Origin: Shewanella sp. OPT22
GTDB lineage: Bacteria; Pseudomonadota; Gammaproteobacteria; Enterobacterales; Shewanellaceae
Length of the DNA stretch: 64,000 nucleotides
Reading direction: 5' to 3'
NCBI RefSeq assembly: GCF_004168585.1
Contig: NZ_PGVH01000029.1
Coordinates: 77,095-141,094 of the forward strand
Part shown: one piece after another, positions 53,728-62,826 of the stretch
How positions within the stretch are numbered: position 1 is the first letter of the stretch
Layout: every line of letters begins with the position of its first letter
Program-made: the position numbers and the translations under genes
The notes under the pieces: generated by a model
What the model saw: only the letters and a program-made list of their open reading frames with translations
Told to the model about the DNA's origin: nothing
Databases searched by the model: none

Positions 53728-54280
53728 TAATTACCGTATTAACTACTAGAAGTCGCTTTCTTGAATTAGCCATTTCCCCACAAATATCCCAATCGGCAAT
53801 ATATTCTCCACCTTCAGCCCTATTTTCAATTTGCTTAATGCTTCTCCAAGCTATCGCCACAGTGACATCATTATCATTTACAAATATGCAGCCCTGAGCA
53901 CTCTCGACTCCCCCGACTGCATTTTCACCATCCATTTCACTTCGACCTAAAAGCATTCTTGACCACTCGGCTAAATCTGCAACCCTCATATCTGCTGCAG
54001 AACAAATAGCATTTAGATTATTACAAGAATTCATTTCATCAGGTTCTGCTGTAGGATAAGTACCAGCATAATCGGCGAATTCCTGAGGATTAAGTTTCAT
54101 CTTATTTATAATGTCATTAGCTAGAAAAGAAGCCTGAGTTTGTTGATAAGCTTCAAATGAACCTTGTTTTGAAATGATATGCAGATTGAACACGCCGATA
54201 AGACCGATGACGAGAATCACCAGTGAGACGAGTACTTCTATGAGGGATAATCCTTTCTCATTGCCATTCATTGGCGTCAA
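53717..54280 (-). CDS. pilV: Type IV minor pilin PilV
   Basis: 187 residues. Prepilin signal KG/LSLIEVLVSLVILVIGLIG with Glu5 present, then a helix and a small globular domain with cysteines (MNSCNNLNAICS, AQGCIF, WDICGE). First gene of the minus-strand minor pilin operon here. The FimT/FimU (GspH-like) gene usually found just upstream is not present in the 185 bp before ispH. Confidence 0.92.
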   Translation of the reverse strand: MTPMNGNEKGLSLIEVLVSLVILVIGLIGVFNLHIISKQGSFEAYQQTQASFLANDIINKMKLNPQEFADYAGTYPTAEPDEMNSCNNLNAICSAADMRVADLAEWSRMLLGRSEMDGENAVGGVESAQGCIFVNDNDVTVAIAWRSIKQIENRAEGGEYIADWDICGEMANSRKRLLVVNTVINGV

Positions 54281-54416
54281 TCCTCTGTCTATTGCCGTTT
54301 TTATGACAGGTATTTTATACCTTTTTTCTCTATTTTTGTTAACATTCTGTTGAATAGAGAATCGATATTAGGCTATTTTTTATTCACTTTCTACTTTTTG
54401 CTAAGATAAGAGCATT

Positions 54417-54441
54417 AAAAAAGAGGCAATTTGCCTCTTTT
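54417..54441 (-). terminator. Terminator of the ispH operon
   Basis: AAGAGGCAA/TTGCCTCTT stem with a 1-nt loop centre and flanking A/T; on the minus strand it ends in six T. It separates the lspA-fkpB-ispH transcript from pilV. Confidence 0.88.
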
Positions 54442-54465
54442 CAAATCGAAATTAACCAAGAACAG

Positions 54466-55443
54466 TTATCGTAATTCTGCAGGAACAGCGAAAACGGTAT
54501 CTTCTTCTCGCCCTTCAACTTCGGTAATCACACTCGGCGCAAACTTAGTTATTGCTTCAACAACCTGTTGAACCAATACTTCTGGAGCTGAAGCACCAGC
54601 TGTTACAGCCACTTTGGATTTTCCTTCAAACCATGATGCAGCAACATCATCAGCATTATCGACAAGGTGCGCCTCAATACCGTGCTTTTCAGCAAGTTCA
54701 CGTAATCGGTTCGAGTTAGAGCTGTTTTTTGAACCCACAACCACCATCATGTCAGCATTCGGTGACATACTTTTCACGGCGTCCTGACGGTTTTGTGTTG
54801 CGTAACAAATATCATCCTTGCGTGGGCCTTCAATACAAGGAAACTTAGTTTTGAGCGCTTCAATGATATCAATGGTCTCATCAACCGAAAGCGTGGTCTG
54901 AGTAACAAAGCAAAGGTTATCCGGATCTTTAGGCGTGAGTTTCGCTACGTCTTCAACAGACTCAACTAAGTAAACAGCACCCTCAGGGTTACTGTACTGC
55001 CCCATGGTTCCCTCAACTTCAGGGTGGCCAGCATGTCCAATTAAGATACACTCAATAGCCTTTCGACTCGCTCGAGTCACCTGTAAGTGAACTTTAGTCA
55101 CCAGTGGACAAGTAGCGTCGAATACTTTCAAGCCACGATCTTTCGCTTCTTTACGGACTGCTTGTGATACACCATGAGCACTGAAAATAACAATGCAGTC
55201 ATCAGGTACTTGCTCTAATTCTTCGACAAAAATCGCACCACGGTCTTTTAAGTTTTGTACCACGTAACGATTATGTACGACTTCATGGCGAACATAAATC
55301 GGTGGTTCAAATAGTTCTAGCGCTCTTTCAACAATGCTAATCGCACGATCAACCCCAGCACAAAAACCACGAGGGTTGGCAAGCATAATGTTTAAACCAT
55401 TAGGTTCAACTTGTTGAACTGCAATTTTGTCAGAAGTATTCAT
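54466..55443 (-). CDS. ispH: 4-hydroxy-3-methylbut-2-enyl diphosphate reductase
   Basis: 325 residues. The three cysteines for the iron-sulfur cluster are in [12 protein letters not shown] (Cys28), [10 protein letters not shown] and [14 protein letters not shown], with the [15 protein letters not shown] segment [15 protein letters not shown]. It makes IPP and DMAPP in the last step of the MEP isoprenoid pathway. It has a short N-terminal extension compared with E. coli. Follows fkpB by 3 bp in the conserved ribF-ileS-lspA-fkpB-ispH order. Confidence 0.97.
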   Translation of the reverse strand: MNTSDKIAVQQVEPNGLNIMLANPRGFCAGVDRAISIVERALELFEPPIYVRHEVVHNRYVVQNLKDRGAIFVEELEQVPDDCIVIFSAHGVSQAVRKEAKDRGLKVFDATCPLVTKVHLQVTRASRKAIECILIGHAGHPEVEGTMGQYSNPEGAVYLVESVEDVAKLTPKDPDNLCFVTQTTLSVDETIDIIEALKTKFPCIEGPRKDDICYATQNRQDAVKSMSPNADMMVVVGSKNSSNSNRLRELAEKHGIEAHLVDNADDVAASWFEGKSKVAVTAGASAPEVLVQQVVEAITKFAPSVITEVEGREEDTVFAVPAELR

Positions 55444-55446
55444 AAA

Positions 55447-55869
55447 TTAGAGTACCTGAGTCACTTCAATATCAAAGGTTATATTGTGCCCTGCGAGTGG
55501 GTGGTTTAAATCAACTGTGACCGAATCACCGGCAACTTCACGAACGATACCAGGGATCTCACTACCACCTGGGCCAGCAAAACTGACAATAACGCCTTCT
55601 TCCAACTTCAAATCTGCAGGAAAACGAGTTTTGTCTAAATAATGAATGGCGTCAGGGTTTGATTCCCCAAATGCGTCCACGGCTTGAAGGGTAAACTTAT
55701 GTTTATCACCTTCTTTTAGAGTTTCAAGCTCGGCTTCAAATGCAGGGCTCAAACTATTGTCACCAATATTTAATCTTGCTGGCTTACCAGAAGCTTTGGT
55801 GCTGTCCGCAGTAGAACCATCTTCCAGCATAATTTCCATGTGACAAAGTAATGATTTAGTCGAAGACAC
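55447..55869 (-). CDS. fkpB: FKBP-type peptidyl-prolyl isomerase (SlpA/FkpB)
   Basis: 140 residues, SlyD/FkpB class. Strands typical of the FKBP fold flank an inserted flap (PDAIHYLDKTRFPADLKLEEG), and a conserved VDLNHPLAGHNITFDIEV ends the domain. No SlyD-like histidine-rich tail. It assists protein folding in the cytoplasm. Located one base after lspA. Confidence 0.95.
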   Translation of the reverse strand: MSSTKSLLCHMEIMLEDGSTADSTKASGKPARLNIGDNSLSPAFEAELETLKEGDKHKFTLQAVDAFGESNPDAIHYLDKTRFPADLKLEEGVIVSFAGPGGSEIPGIVREVAGDSVTVDLNHPLAGHNITFDIEVTQVL

Positions 55870-56385
55870 CTAACTTACCTCTTTAGTGTTTGCAGTTGTT
55901 TCTTTCTTCTCACCAAAAAATGAGTCAAGAATAATTAAACCTGCGCCAATACAAATAGCAGAATCAGCAATATTAAATGCTGGGTAGTGGCTGGTTTTCC
56001 AATAAACATCGATAAAGTCAACAACAAACCCATGCATCAGACGGTCAACTAAATTACCAATCGCTCCGCCAATGACGAGCGTAAATGCCAAGTTTGTTCG
56101 CCATTCATTCGCATGTTGTTTGCGAAGCCAAAACGTTAATAACGCACTAATACCGACAGCGATGATAGTAAAGAACCAACGTTGCCAACCACCAGCATCA
56201 GCTAAAAAGCTGAAAGCTGCGCCATAATTGCGAACATAAGTAAAGTTTAGAACGGGCAACAAATTTATAGAATCATACAATTCAAAATTCGCTAATACCC
56301 ACTGCTTAGAAAGTTGATCAGCAACAATTGCTATAACAACGACCCAATACCATTTCAAACCACTTTGTCTCCAATCTGACGGCAT
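55870..56385 (-). CDS. lspA: Lipoprotein signal peptidase
   Basis: 171 residues from the ATG at 56385, which has AAAGGA at good spacing; a TTG six codons upstream is unlikely. Four membrane helices. Catalytic aspartates lie in GNLVDRLMHG and AFNIADSAI, with NYGAAFSFL before the second helix. It removes signal peptides of prolipoproteins, of which this window has several. Between ileS and fkpB. Confidence 0.97.
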   Translation of the reverse strand: MPSDWRQSGLKWYWVVVIAIVADQLSKQWVLANFELYDSINLLPVLNFTYVRNYGAAFSFLADAGGWQRWFFTIIAVGISALLTFWLRKQHANEWRTNLAFTLVIGGAIGNLVDRLMHGFVVDFIDVYWKTSHYPAFNIADSAICIGAGLIILDSFFGEKKETTANTKEVS

Positions 56386-56450
56386 GCTTTTTCCTTTATT
56401 CAATCAATCCTAGTGCCGCCTCTGCACAGACAGAAACGGCCTCGAAAATA

Positions 56451-59273
56451 TTAAGCGAATTTACGTTCTTCGCCTTCACCCTCAATATTTGTTACACAGC
56501 GCTTACATAGCGTTGGGTGAGTTTCAACCTCACCAATGTCCTCGCTATGGTGCCAGCAACGTTCACATTTTTCTGCATCTGATTTACCTACGACTAATTT
56601 TAGCGCAGCAAGTTCAGTTGTGGTTGCTTCTGCTGGTGCATCAACCAATGGCTTAATATTCACTTTAGAAGTTAATAATACGAAACGAAGTTCATCATCG
56701 ATTTCAGCAAGTTCTGCGGTCAACTCTTCAGCTGCATAAAGTGTTACTTCAGCTTCTAGAGAACCACCGATCTTTTTATCACGACGTGCTTGCTCAAGTA
56801 CTTTGTTGACTTCAGTACGAACAGATAGCAATGTCTGCCAGTATTCGTCACTCAAATCATTTTCAGTAACAACTGACTCTAAGCCTTCATACCAAGTTTG
56901 AGTGAATACATACTTCTCACGCTTACCCGGTAATAGCTGCCAGATCTCATCAGCCGTGAAACTCAACACTGGTGAAATCCAACGCACTAACGCTTCAGCA
57001 ATCAAATAAAGCGCAGACTGACAACTACGACGCGCATGCCCTTCTGTTTTTGCGGTGTACTGACGATCTTTAATGATGTCTAAGTAGAAGCTACCTAGCT
57101 CTACTGAGCAGAATTGCATCAACTTCTGTGTCACTAAATGGAAGTTATATTGATCGTAAGCAGCAAGAATTTCTTCTTGAATCGCATGTGCACGACGAAC
57201 GGCCCAGCGATCTACAGCAACCATATCTTCAACTTCAACCATGTCAGTTTCAGGGTTAAAGCCACTTAAGTTAGCCAATAAGAAGCGAGCCGTGTTACGA
57301 ATACGACGATAAGAGTCAGCGCTACGGTTTAGGATCTCATCAGAAACTGTCATTTCACCACTGTAGTCAGTTGCCGCAACCCATAAACGCAGAATATCTG
57401 CACCTAGTTTACCGGTTACATGCTGAGGTGAAATCACGTTACCGATAGACTTAGACATCTTACGGCCTTTACCATCGACGGTGAAACCGTGTGTGAGCAC
57501 TTGCTTATACGGTGCTTTACCGTTCATCGCTGTCGAGATCATCAATGATGACATAAACCAACCACGATGCTGATCGCTACCTTCTAGGTATAAATCAATG
57601 TCTGCGCCTTTGTATTCAGCACGGTTCGCAACAACCGATGAGAACGTTGAGCCAGAGTCATACCAAACATCTAACGTATCAGTGATCTTACGGTATTGTT
57701 CACCTTCATCACCTAATAGCTCTGATGGCTCAAGGTCAAACCAAGCCTGAATACCTTGTTGCTCAATACGGTGAGAAACACGTTCCATTAATGCAACACT
57801 GTCAGGGTGCAATTCATCGGTTTCTTTATGAACGAACAGCGTAATTGGAACACCCCAAGTACGTTGACGAGAAATACACCAATCAGGACGATTCTCAACC
57901 ATTTTCTCAATACGGCTTTGTCCCCAATCTGGGATCCATTGAGTTTGACCGATCTCATTTAATGACGTTGAACGTAAGCCATTGTTGTCCATTGAAATGA
58001 ACCACTGTGGCGTCGCACGGAAAATGATTGGTGTTTTGTGTCTCCAGCAATGTGGATAGCTGTGACGGTAGTTTTCGTGATTAAGCAGCACTTGCTTTTC
58101 TTCAAGTAACTCAACCACTGACTTATTTGCTTTAAATACGTGCTGGCCAGCAAAAAATTCAGTATCAGGCTTATAAACGCCGTTATCACCAACTGGGTTT
58201 GCGACTTCTAGGCCGTATTGTTGACCAACAACAAAGTCATCTTGACCATGACCTGGTGCAGTGTGAACAACACCAGTACCGGCTTCAGTAGTAACGTGAT
58301 CACCAAGAATTGCAGGAACATCGAAATCATAAAATGGATGTTGGAAACGAACTAATTCAAGCTCAGCACCTTTTGTTGTGCCGAGTGTTTTATATTCTTC
58401 TGCGCCAAAACGCTTCATGCAATCATCAACAAGCACTTCGCCAAGCACTAATGCTTGTGTTTTACCGTCTTTAGTATATTCAACTAATGCGTAATCAAGC
58501 TCAGCACTTAATGCCACAGCGCGGTTAGCTGGCAGTGTCCAAGGTGTTGTCGTCCAAATTGCTGTCGCAACTTGATTCGCATAATCCGCAATACCAAACT
58601 TCGCCGCAACTGCACTTGAGTCAACGGCAACAAAGGCTACATCGATTGCAGGCGACGTTTTATCTTCGTATTCAACTTCTGCTTCAGCTAATGCCGAACC
58701 ACAATCCGTACACCAATGAACAGGTTTAACACCTTTATGAAGGTGACCATTATCAATTACTTTTGCCAATGAACGAATGATATTCGCTTCAGTTTCAAAG
58801 TTCATGGTCAGATAAGGGTTTTGCCAATCACCGAATACGCCTAAACGGATGAAGTCATCACGCTGACCATCAACTTGCTTAGCCGCATATTTACGACATT
58901 CTTCACGGAATTCAGCGGCAGAAACTTTATGGCCAGGCTTACCGACTTTTTGCTCAACTTTAAGCTCAATTGGTAGACCATGACAATCCCAGCCCGGGAT
59001 ATAAGGTGCATCGAAACCTGACATGGTTTTCGATTTGATAATAATATCTTTTAAGATTTTATTAACTGAGTGACCAATATGAATATTACCGTTTGCGTAT
59101 GGAGGGCCATCATGCAAAATAAATGGCTTTGCACCTTCACGGCTTTCACGAATCGCTTTATACAGCTCATCTTCGTTCCAGCGTTTTAACATCTCTGGCT
59201 CACGATTCGCCAGATTACCTCTCATCGGAAACTTCGTTTCCGGCAAATTCAACGTTGATTTATAGTCGCTCAT
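56451..59273 (-). CDS. ileS: Isoleucyl-tRNA synthetase
   Basis: 940 residues. Class I synthetase motifs HIGH (65-68, in [12 protein letters not shown]) and KMSKS (about 605, in [10 protein letters not shown]), the editing domain with [14 protein letters not shown], and a C-terminal zinc ribbon (CERCW, later CKRCV). It attaches isoleucine to tRNA-Ile. Lies between ribF and lspA. The gap to ribF holds a dispersed palindromic repeat. Confidence 0.98.
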   Translation of the reverse strand: MSDYKSTLNLPETKFPMRGNLANREPEMLKRWNEDELYKAIRESREGAKPFILHDGPPYANGNIHIGHSVNKILKDIIIKSKTMSGFDAPYIPGWDCHGLPIELKVEQKVGKPGHKVSAAEFREECRKYAAKQVDGQRDDFIRLGVFGDWQNPYLTMNFETEANIIRSLAKVIDNGHLHKGVKPVHWCTDCGSALAEAEVEYEDKTSPAIDVAFVAVDSSAVAAKFGIADYANQVATAIWTTTPWTLPANRAVALSAELDYALVEYTKDGKTQALVLGEVLVDDCMKRFGAEEYKTLGTTKGAELELVRFQHPFYDFDVPAILGDHVTTEAGTGVVHTAPGHGQDDFVVGQQYGLEVANPVGDNGVYKPDTEFFAGQHVFKANKSVVELLEEKQVLLNHENYRHSYPHCWRHKTPIIFRATPQWFISMDNNGLRSTSLNEIGQTQWIPDWGQSRIEKMVENRPDWCISRQRTWGVPITLFVHKETDELHPDSVALMERVSHRIEQQGIQAWFDLEPSELLGDEGEQYRKITDTLDVWYDSGSTFSSVVANRAEYKGADIDLYLEGSDQHRGWFMSSLMISTAMNGKAPYKQVLTHGFTVDGKGRKMSKSIGNVISPQHVTGKLGADILRLWVAATDYSGEMTVSDEILNRSADSYRRIRNTARFLLANLSGFNPETDMVEVEDMVAVDRWAVRRAHAIQEEILAAYDQYNFHLVTQKLMQFCSVELGSFYLDIIKDRQYTAKTEGHARRSCQSALYLIAEALVRWISPVLSFTADEIWQLLPGKREKYVFTQTWYEGLESVVTENDLSDEYWQTLLSVRTEVNKVLEQARRDKKIGGSLEAEVTLYAAEELTAELAEIDDELRFVLLTSKVNIKPLVDAPAEATTTELAALKLVVGKSDAEKCERCWHHSEDIGEVETHPTLCKRCVTNIEGEGEERKFA

Positions 59274-59304
59274 TTATCCCATACACCATAATGTGGTTTT
59301 TAAA

Positions 59305-59368
59305 GTCATTCCAGCGTCTTTGCTTTAAGGGCTAAAAGTCACTGGATACCCGCTTTCGCAGCTATGAC
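59305..59368. repeat. Dispersed palindromic repeat copy B between ribF and ileS
   Basis: GTCACTGGATACCCGCTTTC followed by GCAGCTATGAC (59338-59368), close to the copy at 14832-14862. Here it is preceded by GTCATTCCAGCG (59305-59316), giving a longer repeat. It interrupts an otherwise tight operon. Confidence 0.6.
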
Positions 59369-59378
59369 AAAATAGTAA

Positions 59379-60314
59379 TTAACTTGCATCACTGCTAAAC
59401 AAAGCTTTCGCTTCATTTGCATCATTCATAATTTGCGCTTTCAGCGCCTCTAACGACTCAAATGGTCGTTCATCTCTGATCTTTGCCACCAGCTCAACTT
59501 CAATGTACTGACCATAAATGTCACCATTAAAATCAAACAAATGGACTTCTAACTGGCATTGTTGTCCATTAACCGTTGGCCTAAAACCAACATTGGCAAC
59601 ACCGTCGTAAATTTCGCTATCTTGCCAAAATGCACGAACGGCAAACACTCCACGCACAGGTACAACATTTCGCTTAAGCGCAATATTTGCAGTCGGAAAG
59701 CCTAACGTACGTCCAAGCTTCTGGCCGTGAGCCACTCGCCCACTCAGCAAATAAGGGTGACCAAGCATTCTTCTTGCTTGCTCAAAATTTCCATCAGCTA
59801 AAGATTCACGAATAGCAGTAGAACTTACACGAGTATCACCCACAATAAAGCTGTCTGTACTGACAACTGCAAAGCCATGCTTAGCACCAGCTTTACACAG
59901 CATATCAAAATTGCCTGCACGCTTTTTACCAAAGCAAAAATCATCGCCAACAACCAGATATTTTACTCCAAGTTGTTTCACCAATAATTCTTCAATGAAA
60001 TCTTCAGGTGGCATACCGGCAAACTTTCGATTGAAGTTGACACATAACACTCGATCAATACCAAGTTCGTCAAGCAATATCACTTTATCGCGCAATAAAC
60101 TCAGTCTCGCAGGTGCATCTTCGCCTTTAAATAACTCTTGAGGCTGAGGCTCAAAAGTCATAAGGGTTGCTGGTAGACCAAAATGTTTAGCTTTTTCAAC
60201 TAAACGATTGATCACCTCTGCATGGCCTCGATGAACGCCATCAAAATTACCAATGGTCAGTACACAACCATGATGATTAGGTGAAATATTGTGAATCCCG
60301 CGAATTAATTCCAT
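59379..60314 (-). CDS. ribF: Bifunctional riboflavin kinase/FAD synthetase
   Basis: 311 residues. An N-terminal nucleotidyltransferase domain (IGNFDGVHRGHAEVI, GDDFCFGKKRAGN, VSSTAIRESL) makes FAD, and a C-terminal kinase domain (GFPTANIAL, VHLFDFNGDIYG) makes FMN. It supplies flavin cofactors. In the conserved order murJ-ribF-ileS-lspA. A palindromic element lies between murJ and ribF. Confidence 0.97.
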   Translation of the reverse strand: MELIRGIHNISPNHHGCVLTIGNFDGVHRGHAEVINRLVEKAKHFGLPATLMTFEPQPQELFKGEDAPARLSLLRDKVILLDELGIDRVLCVNFNRKFAGMPPEDFIEELLVKQLGVKYLVVGDDFCFGKKRAGNFDMLCKAGAKHGFAVVSTDSFIVGDTRVSSTAIRESLADGNFEQARRMLGHPYLLSGRVAHGQKLGRTLGFPTANIALKRNVVPVRGVFAVRAFWQDSEIYDGVANVGFRPTVNGQQCQLEVHLFDFNGDIYGQYIEVELVAKIRDERPFESLEALKAQIMNDANEAKALFSSDAS

Positions 60315-60386
60315 TCTTGTGCTTTTGTTACGCGCATAAGTCTCATAATTATATCAGTCATCTAGTTCAGGTATAAGTGGCTGGCG

Positions 60387-60526
60387 ATAAGTTTTTTCAG
60401 AATTTTAACGTTCAGATTTAGTGCTATAAAAGGCGCAATGTAGTGCGTATAGCCATAGCTATTCAACCGAAATTGCAACGCCTTAGAGTGCTGAAGCTGA
60501 ACGTTAAAAAATGTAAGATAACTTAT
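60387..60526. repeat. MITE-like nested palindromic element between murJ and ribF
   Basis: A 140-bp segment starts ATAAGTT...AACGTTCAG (60387-60415) and ends with its imperfect reverse complement (60497-60526). An inner pair AAGGCGCAAT and ATTGCAACGCCTT (about 60430-60484) also folds, around a small central ATAGC/GCTAT hairpin. No coding content. It looks like a small non-autonomous element or a large RNA hairpin. Confidence 0.5.
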
Positions 60527-60533
60527 TGGACAG

Positions 60534-62084
60534 CTACTTAAGCTTCCATGGCTTAATTCCGAATAAAAACAAAGCAACTAAGTATGAAATTCCACCGAGT
60601 GCAACTAATTTGGCAAGCTCAGCACCTCGAGTCAATTCGCCTTTATCCAGCCAAACCTGATCCGTTGGGCTGAAATGAAATATTAATATTCCCATTAATG
60701 ATGCTGCTACTATCACTTTTATAAAGTAAATCAGGGTTTGTTTACTAAACTGATAAACGCCACTTATATGTAAGCCTCTATATAATAAGCTGGCATTAAC
60801 AAAAGCTGACAACGTTGTTGCGATGGCCAACCCTACAAAACCAAATGGAATAGCAAAAATGATGTTAAAGACCATATTGGTACAAATCGAAATAATGCCA
60901 TAACGTACTGGTGTTTTGGTATCTTGGCGTGAATAGTAGCCTGGCGCTAACACTTTAATCATCATGAAATTGAGTAATCCACAACCATAAGCGATTAAGC
61001 TCATTGAAGATTGTTGTACATCAGTAAAATTAAATTCACCGCGCATAAACAACACCATCAACATGGGTTTCGCAAGCAATATTAAACCTACCATCGCTGG
61101 CACACCTAACATAAGAATAAAGCGAACCCCAAAATCCATTGTTTGTTTAAACCCTTGCCCTTCATCATTTACATGCTTTTTTGATAAAGTAGGCAAAATA
61201 ACCGTTGCGATAGCAATTCCGAATAAACCTAATGGAAACTCCAATAATCGGTCAGAATAATATAACCAACTGATTGATCCTGTGATCATAAAACTGGCGA
61301 TAAACGTATCAAAGAGTAGACTCAACTGAGTGACAGAGACCCCAAACAATGCTGGTAACATTAAGGTGCGTATTTTAATCACACCTTCATGATTCCAACC
61401 CCAACTAGGTTTGATAATGGCTTTTTCTTTGTATAAAAATGGGATTTGAAACAAAAATTGAATTAAACCACCTAAAAACACACCTATTGCTAATCCAATT
61501 TCTGGATCGTTCAGTCTTGGGGAAATTAAAATGGCGGCACCAATCATGGCGATGTTCAAAAATACAGGCGTGAACGCAGATACCGCAAATCGACCACGGG
61601 TATTCAAAATCGAACCAGCTAAAGCCACAAAAGTAATGAACCATAAATAAGGAAAAGTGATTTTGAGCATCAGAGAGGCAAGCTCAAACTTACTTGCATC
61701 AGGACCATCATTTACCCAATCCCAAAACCAGCCTGCACCAAACAAAGCCGCAATGACAGGTGAAGCAATAACAGCGATTAACGTCACCACGGTAACTATG
61801 CCACCTAGTGTTCCGGCTACCTTTGAGATCAACTCTTGCGTTTCTTGTTTAGTTTTCGTTTCTTCATATTCGGTGAATACAGGCACAAACGCCTGATTAA
61901 ATGCACCTTCAGCGAAGAGCCGACGCAAGAAGTTTGGAATTCGATTCGCAAAGATGAATACATCGGCGCTGGCATTTGCACCCAACAGGTTTGCGATAAC
62001 AACATCACGCAATAACCCTAAAACACGTGAGACTAAAGTCATCGCACTGACGATCATGCCTGATCTAAATAATTTCTTGCTCAA
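60534..62084 (-). CDS. murJ: Lipid II flippase MurJ
   Basis: 516 residues with 14 predicted membrane helices. Family segments SRVLGLLRDVVIANLLGA and RIPNFLRRLFAEGAFNQAFVPVF carry the conserved arginines of the substrate cavity. It moves lipid II across the inner membrane for peptidoglycan synthesis. First gene of the minus-strand block, divergent from rpsT as in other gammaproteobacteria. Confidence 0.97.
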   Translation of the reverse strand: MSKKLFRSGMIVSAMTLVSRVLGLLRDVVIANLLGANASADVFIFANRIPNFLRRLFAEGAFNQAFVPVFTEYEETKTKQETQELISKVAGTLGGIVTVVTLIAVIASPVIAALFGAGWFWDWVNDGPDASKFELASLMLKITFPYLWFITFVALAGSILNTRGRFAVSAFTPVFLNIAMIGAAILISPRLNDPEIGLAIGVFLGGLIQFLFQIPFLYKEKAIIKPSWGWNHEGVIKIRTLMLPALFGVSVTQLSLLFDTFIASFMITGSISWLYYSDRLLEFPLGLFGIAIATVILPTLSKKHVNDEGQGFKQTMDFGVRFILMLGVPAMVGLILLAKPMLMVLFMRGEFNFTDVQQSSMSLIAYGCGLLNFMMIKVLAPGYYSRQDTKTPVRYGIISICTNMVFNIIFAIPFGFVGLAIATTLSAFVNASLLYRGLHISGVYQFSKQTLIYFIKVIVAASLMGILIFHFSPTDQVWLDKGELTRGAELAKLVALGGISYLVALFLFGIKPWKLK

Positions 62085-62383
62085 AAGAACTCCAAAAAAA
62101 GCAATTTTCTCTAGTCATAATCCTAGAAAGAGTAGTTAGCGGCGCACTCAAGCACCAAATCATCTTGTTTGCAGGCTTCAAGCGTCTATATAAAAGCAAG
62201 TTTACTCAACTTTATAAACATAATAAATGAAGATACTTAAACTATCTTATTCGACCAACCGCTTTTTTTAGGATAGATGGTGCATTTCATTAGTAGAGCT
62301 GATAAAATTGCGCCACATTTTACACGAGTTAGGTTGAAGAAAGCCAAATGCTAACAGATTTATTAATCTGCGATGCATTTTGA

Positions 62384-62412
62384 TTGACATTGGTGTGTTT
62401 TTCGGGCATATT
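62384..62412 (+). promoter_or_regulatory. Sigma-70 promoter of rpsT
   Basis: A perfect -35 TTGACA (62384-62389), a 17-bp spacer and a -10-like CATATT (62407-62412), about 48 bp before the start. A small hairpin CAGATT-TATT-AATCTG lies just upstream (62355-62370). The rest of the 375-bp gap 62085-62459 shows no gene. Confidence 0.65.
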
Positions 62413-62459
62413 CCTCGACCTTTAAAAAATCTTAATATCCAGTTTTTAGGAGTTGCACC

Positions 62460-62726
62460 TTGGCTAATAGCAAGTCTGCAAAGAAACGCGCAGTTCAATC
62501 TGAAAAGCGTCGTCAACACAACGCAAGCCGTCGCTCTATGCTACGCACTTATCTTAAAAGAGTTATCGCTGCTATCAAAGCTGGCGATCACGCAGCAGCA
62601 ACTGAAGCTTTCAATGCTGCTCAACCTATCGTTGACCGTATGGCAACAAAAGGTTTGATTCATAAAAATAAGGCTGCCCGTCATAAGGCTCGTCTTAACA
62701 CAAGAATTAAAGCACTTGCTGCTTAA
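62460..62726 (+). CDS. rpsT: 30S ribosomal protein S20
   Basis: 88 residues, highly basic, starting [18 protein letters not shown], the standard S20 beginning. The start codon is TTG with AGGAGT upstream. A UUG start is also used by E. coli rpsT, where weak initiation takes part in autoregulation by S20. It binds 16S rRNA early in 30S assembly. Divergent from murJ, monocistronic, followed by a strong terminator. Confidence 0.98.
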   Translation: MANSKSAKKRAVQSEKRRQHNASRRSMLRTYLKRVIAAIKAGDHAAATEAFNAAQPIVDRMATKGLIHKNKAARHKARLNTRIKALAA

Positions 62727-62745
62727 TTGTTGTTGAAGATACAAT

Positions 62746-62772
62746 AAAAACCGGCTCAGGCCGGTTTTTTTT
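62746..62772 (+). terminator. Terminator of rpsT
   Basis: AAAAACCGGC/GCCGGTTTTT stem with a 4-nt loop (TCAG) followed by an uninterrupted T run. Confidence 0.93.
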
Positions 62773-62826
62773 ATGCCTGAAAATCATTCCTTTAAGCTAT
62801 AAATAATAACAATTGAATAATTACCA

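Noticed and set aside
62268-62519. Minus-strand open frame over the rpsT promoter and start
   Set aside because: Overlaps the rpsT control region and start and shows no protein-like features.
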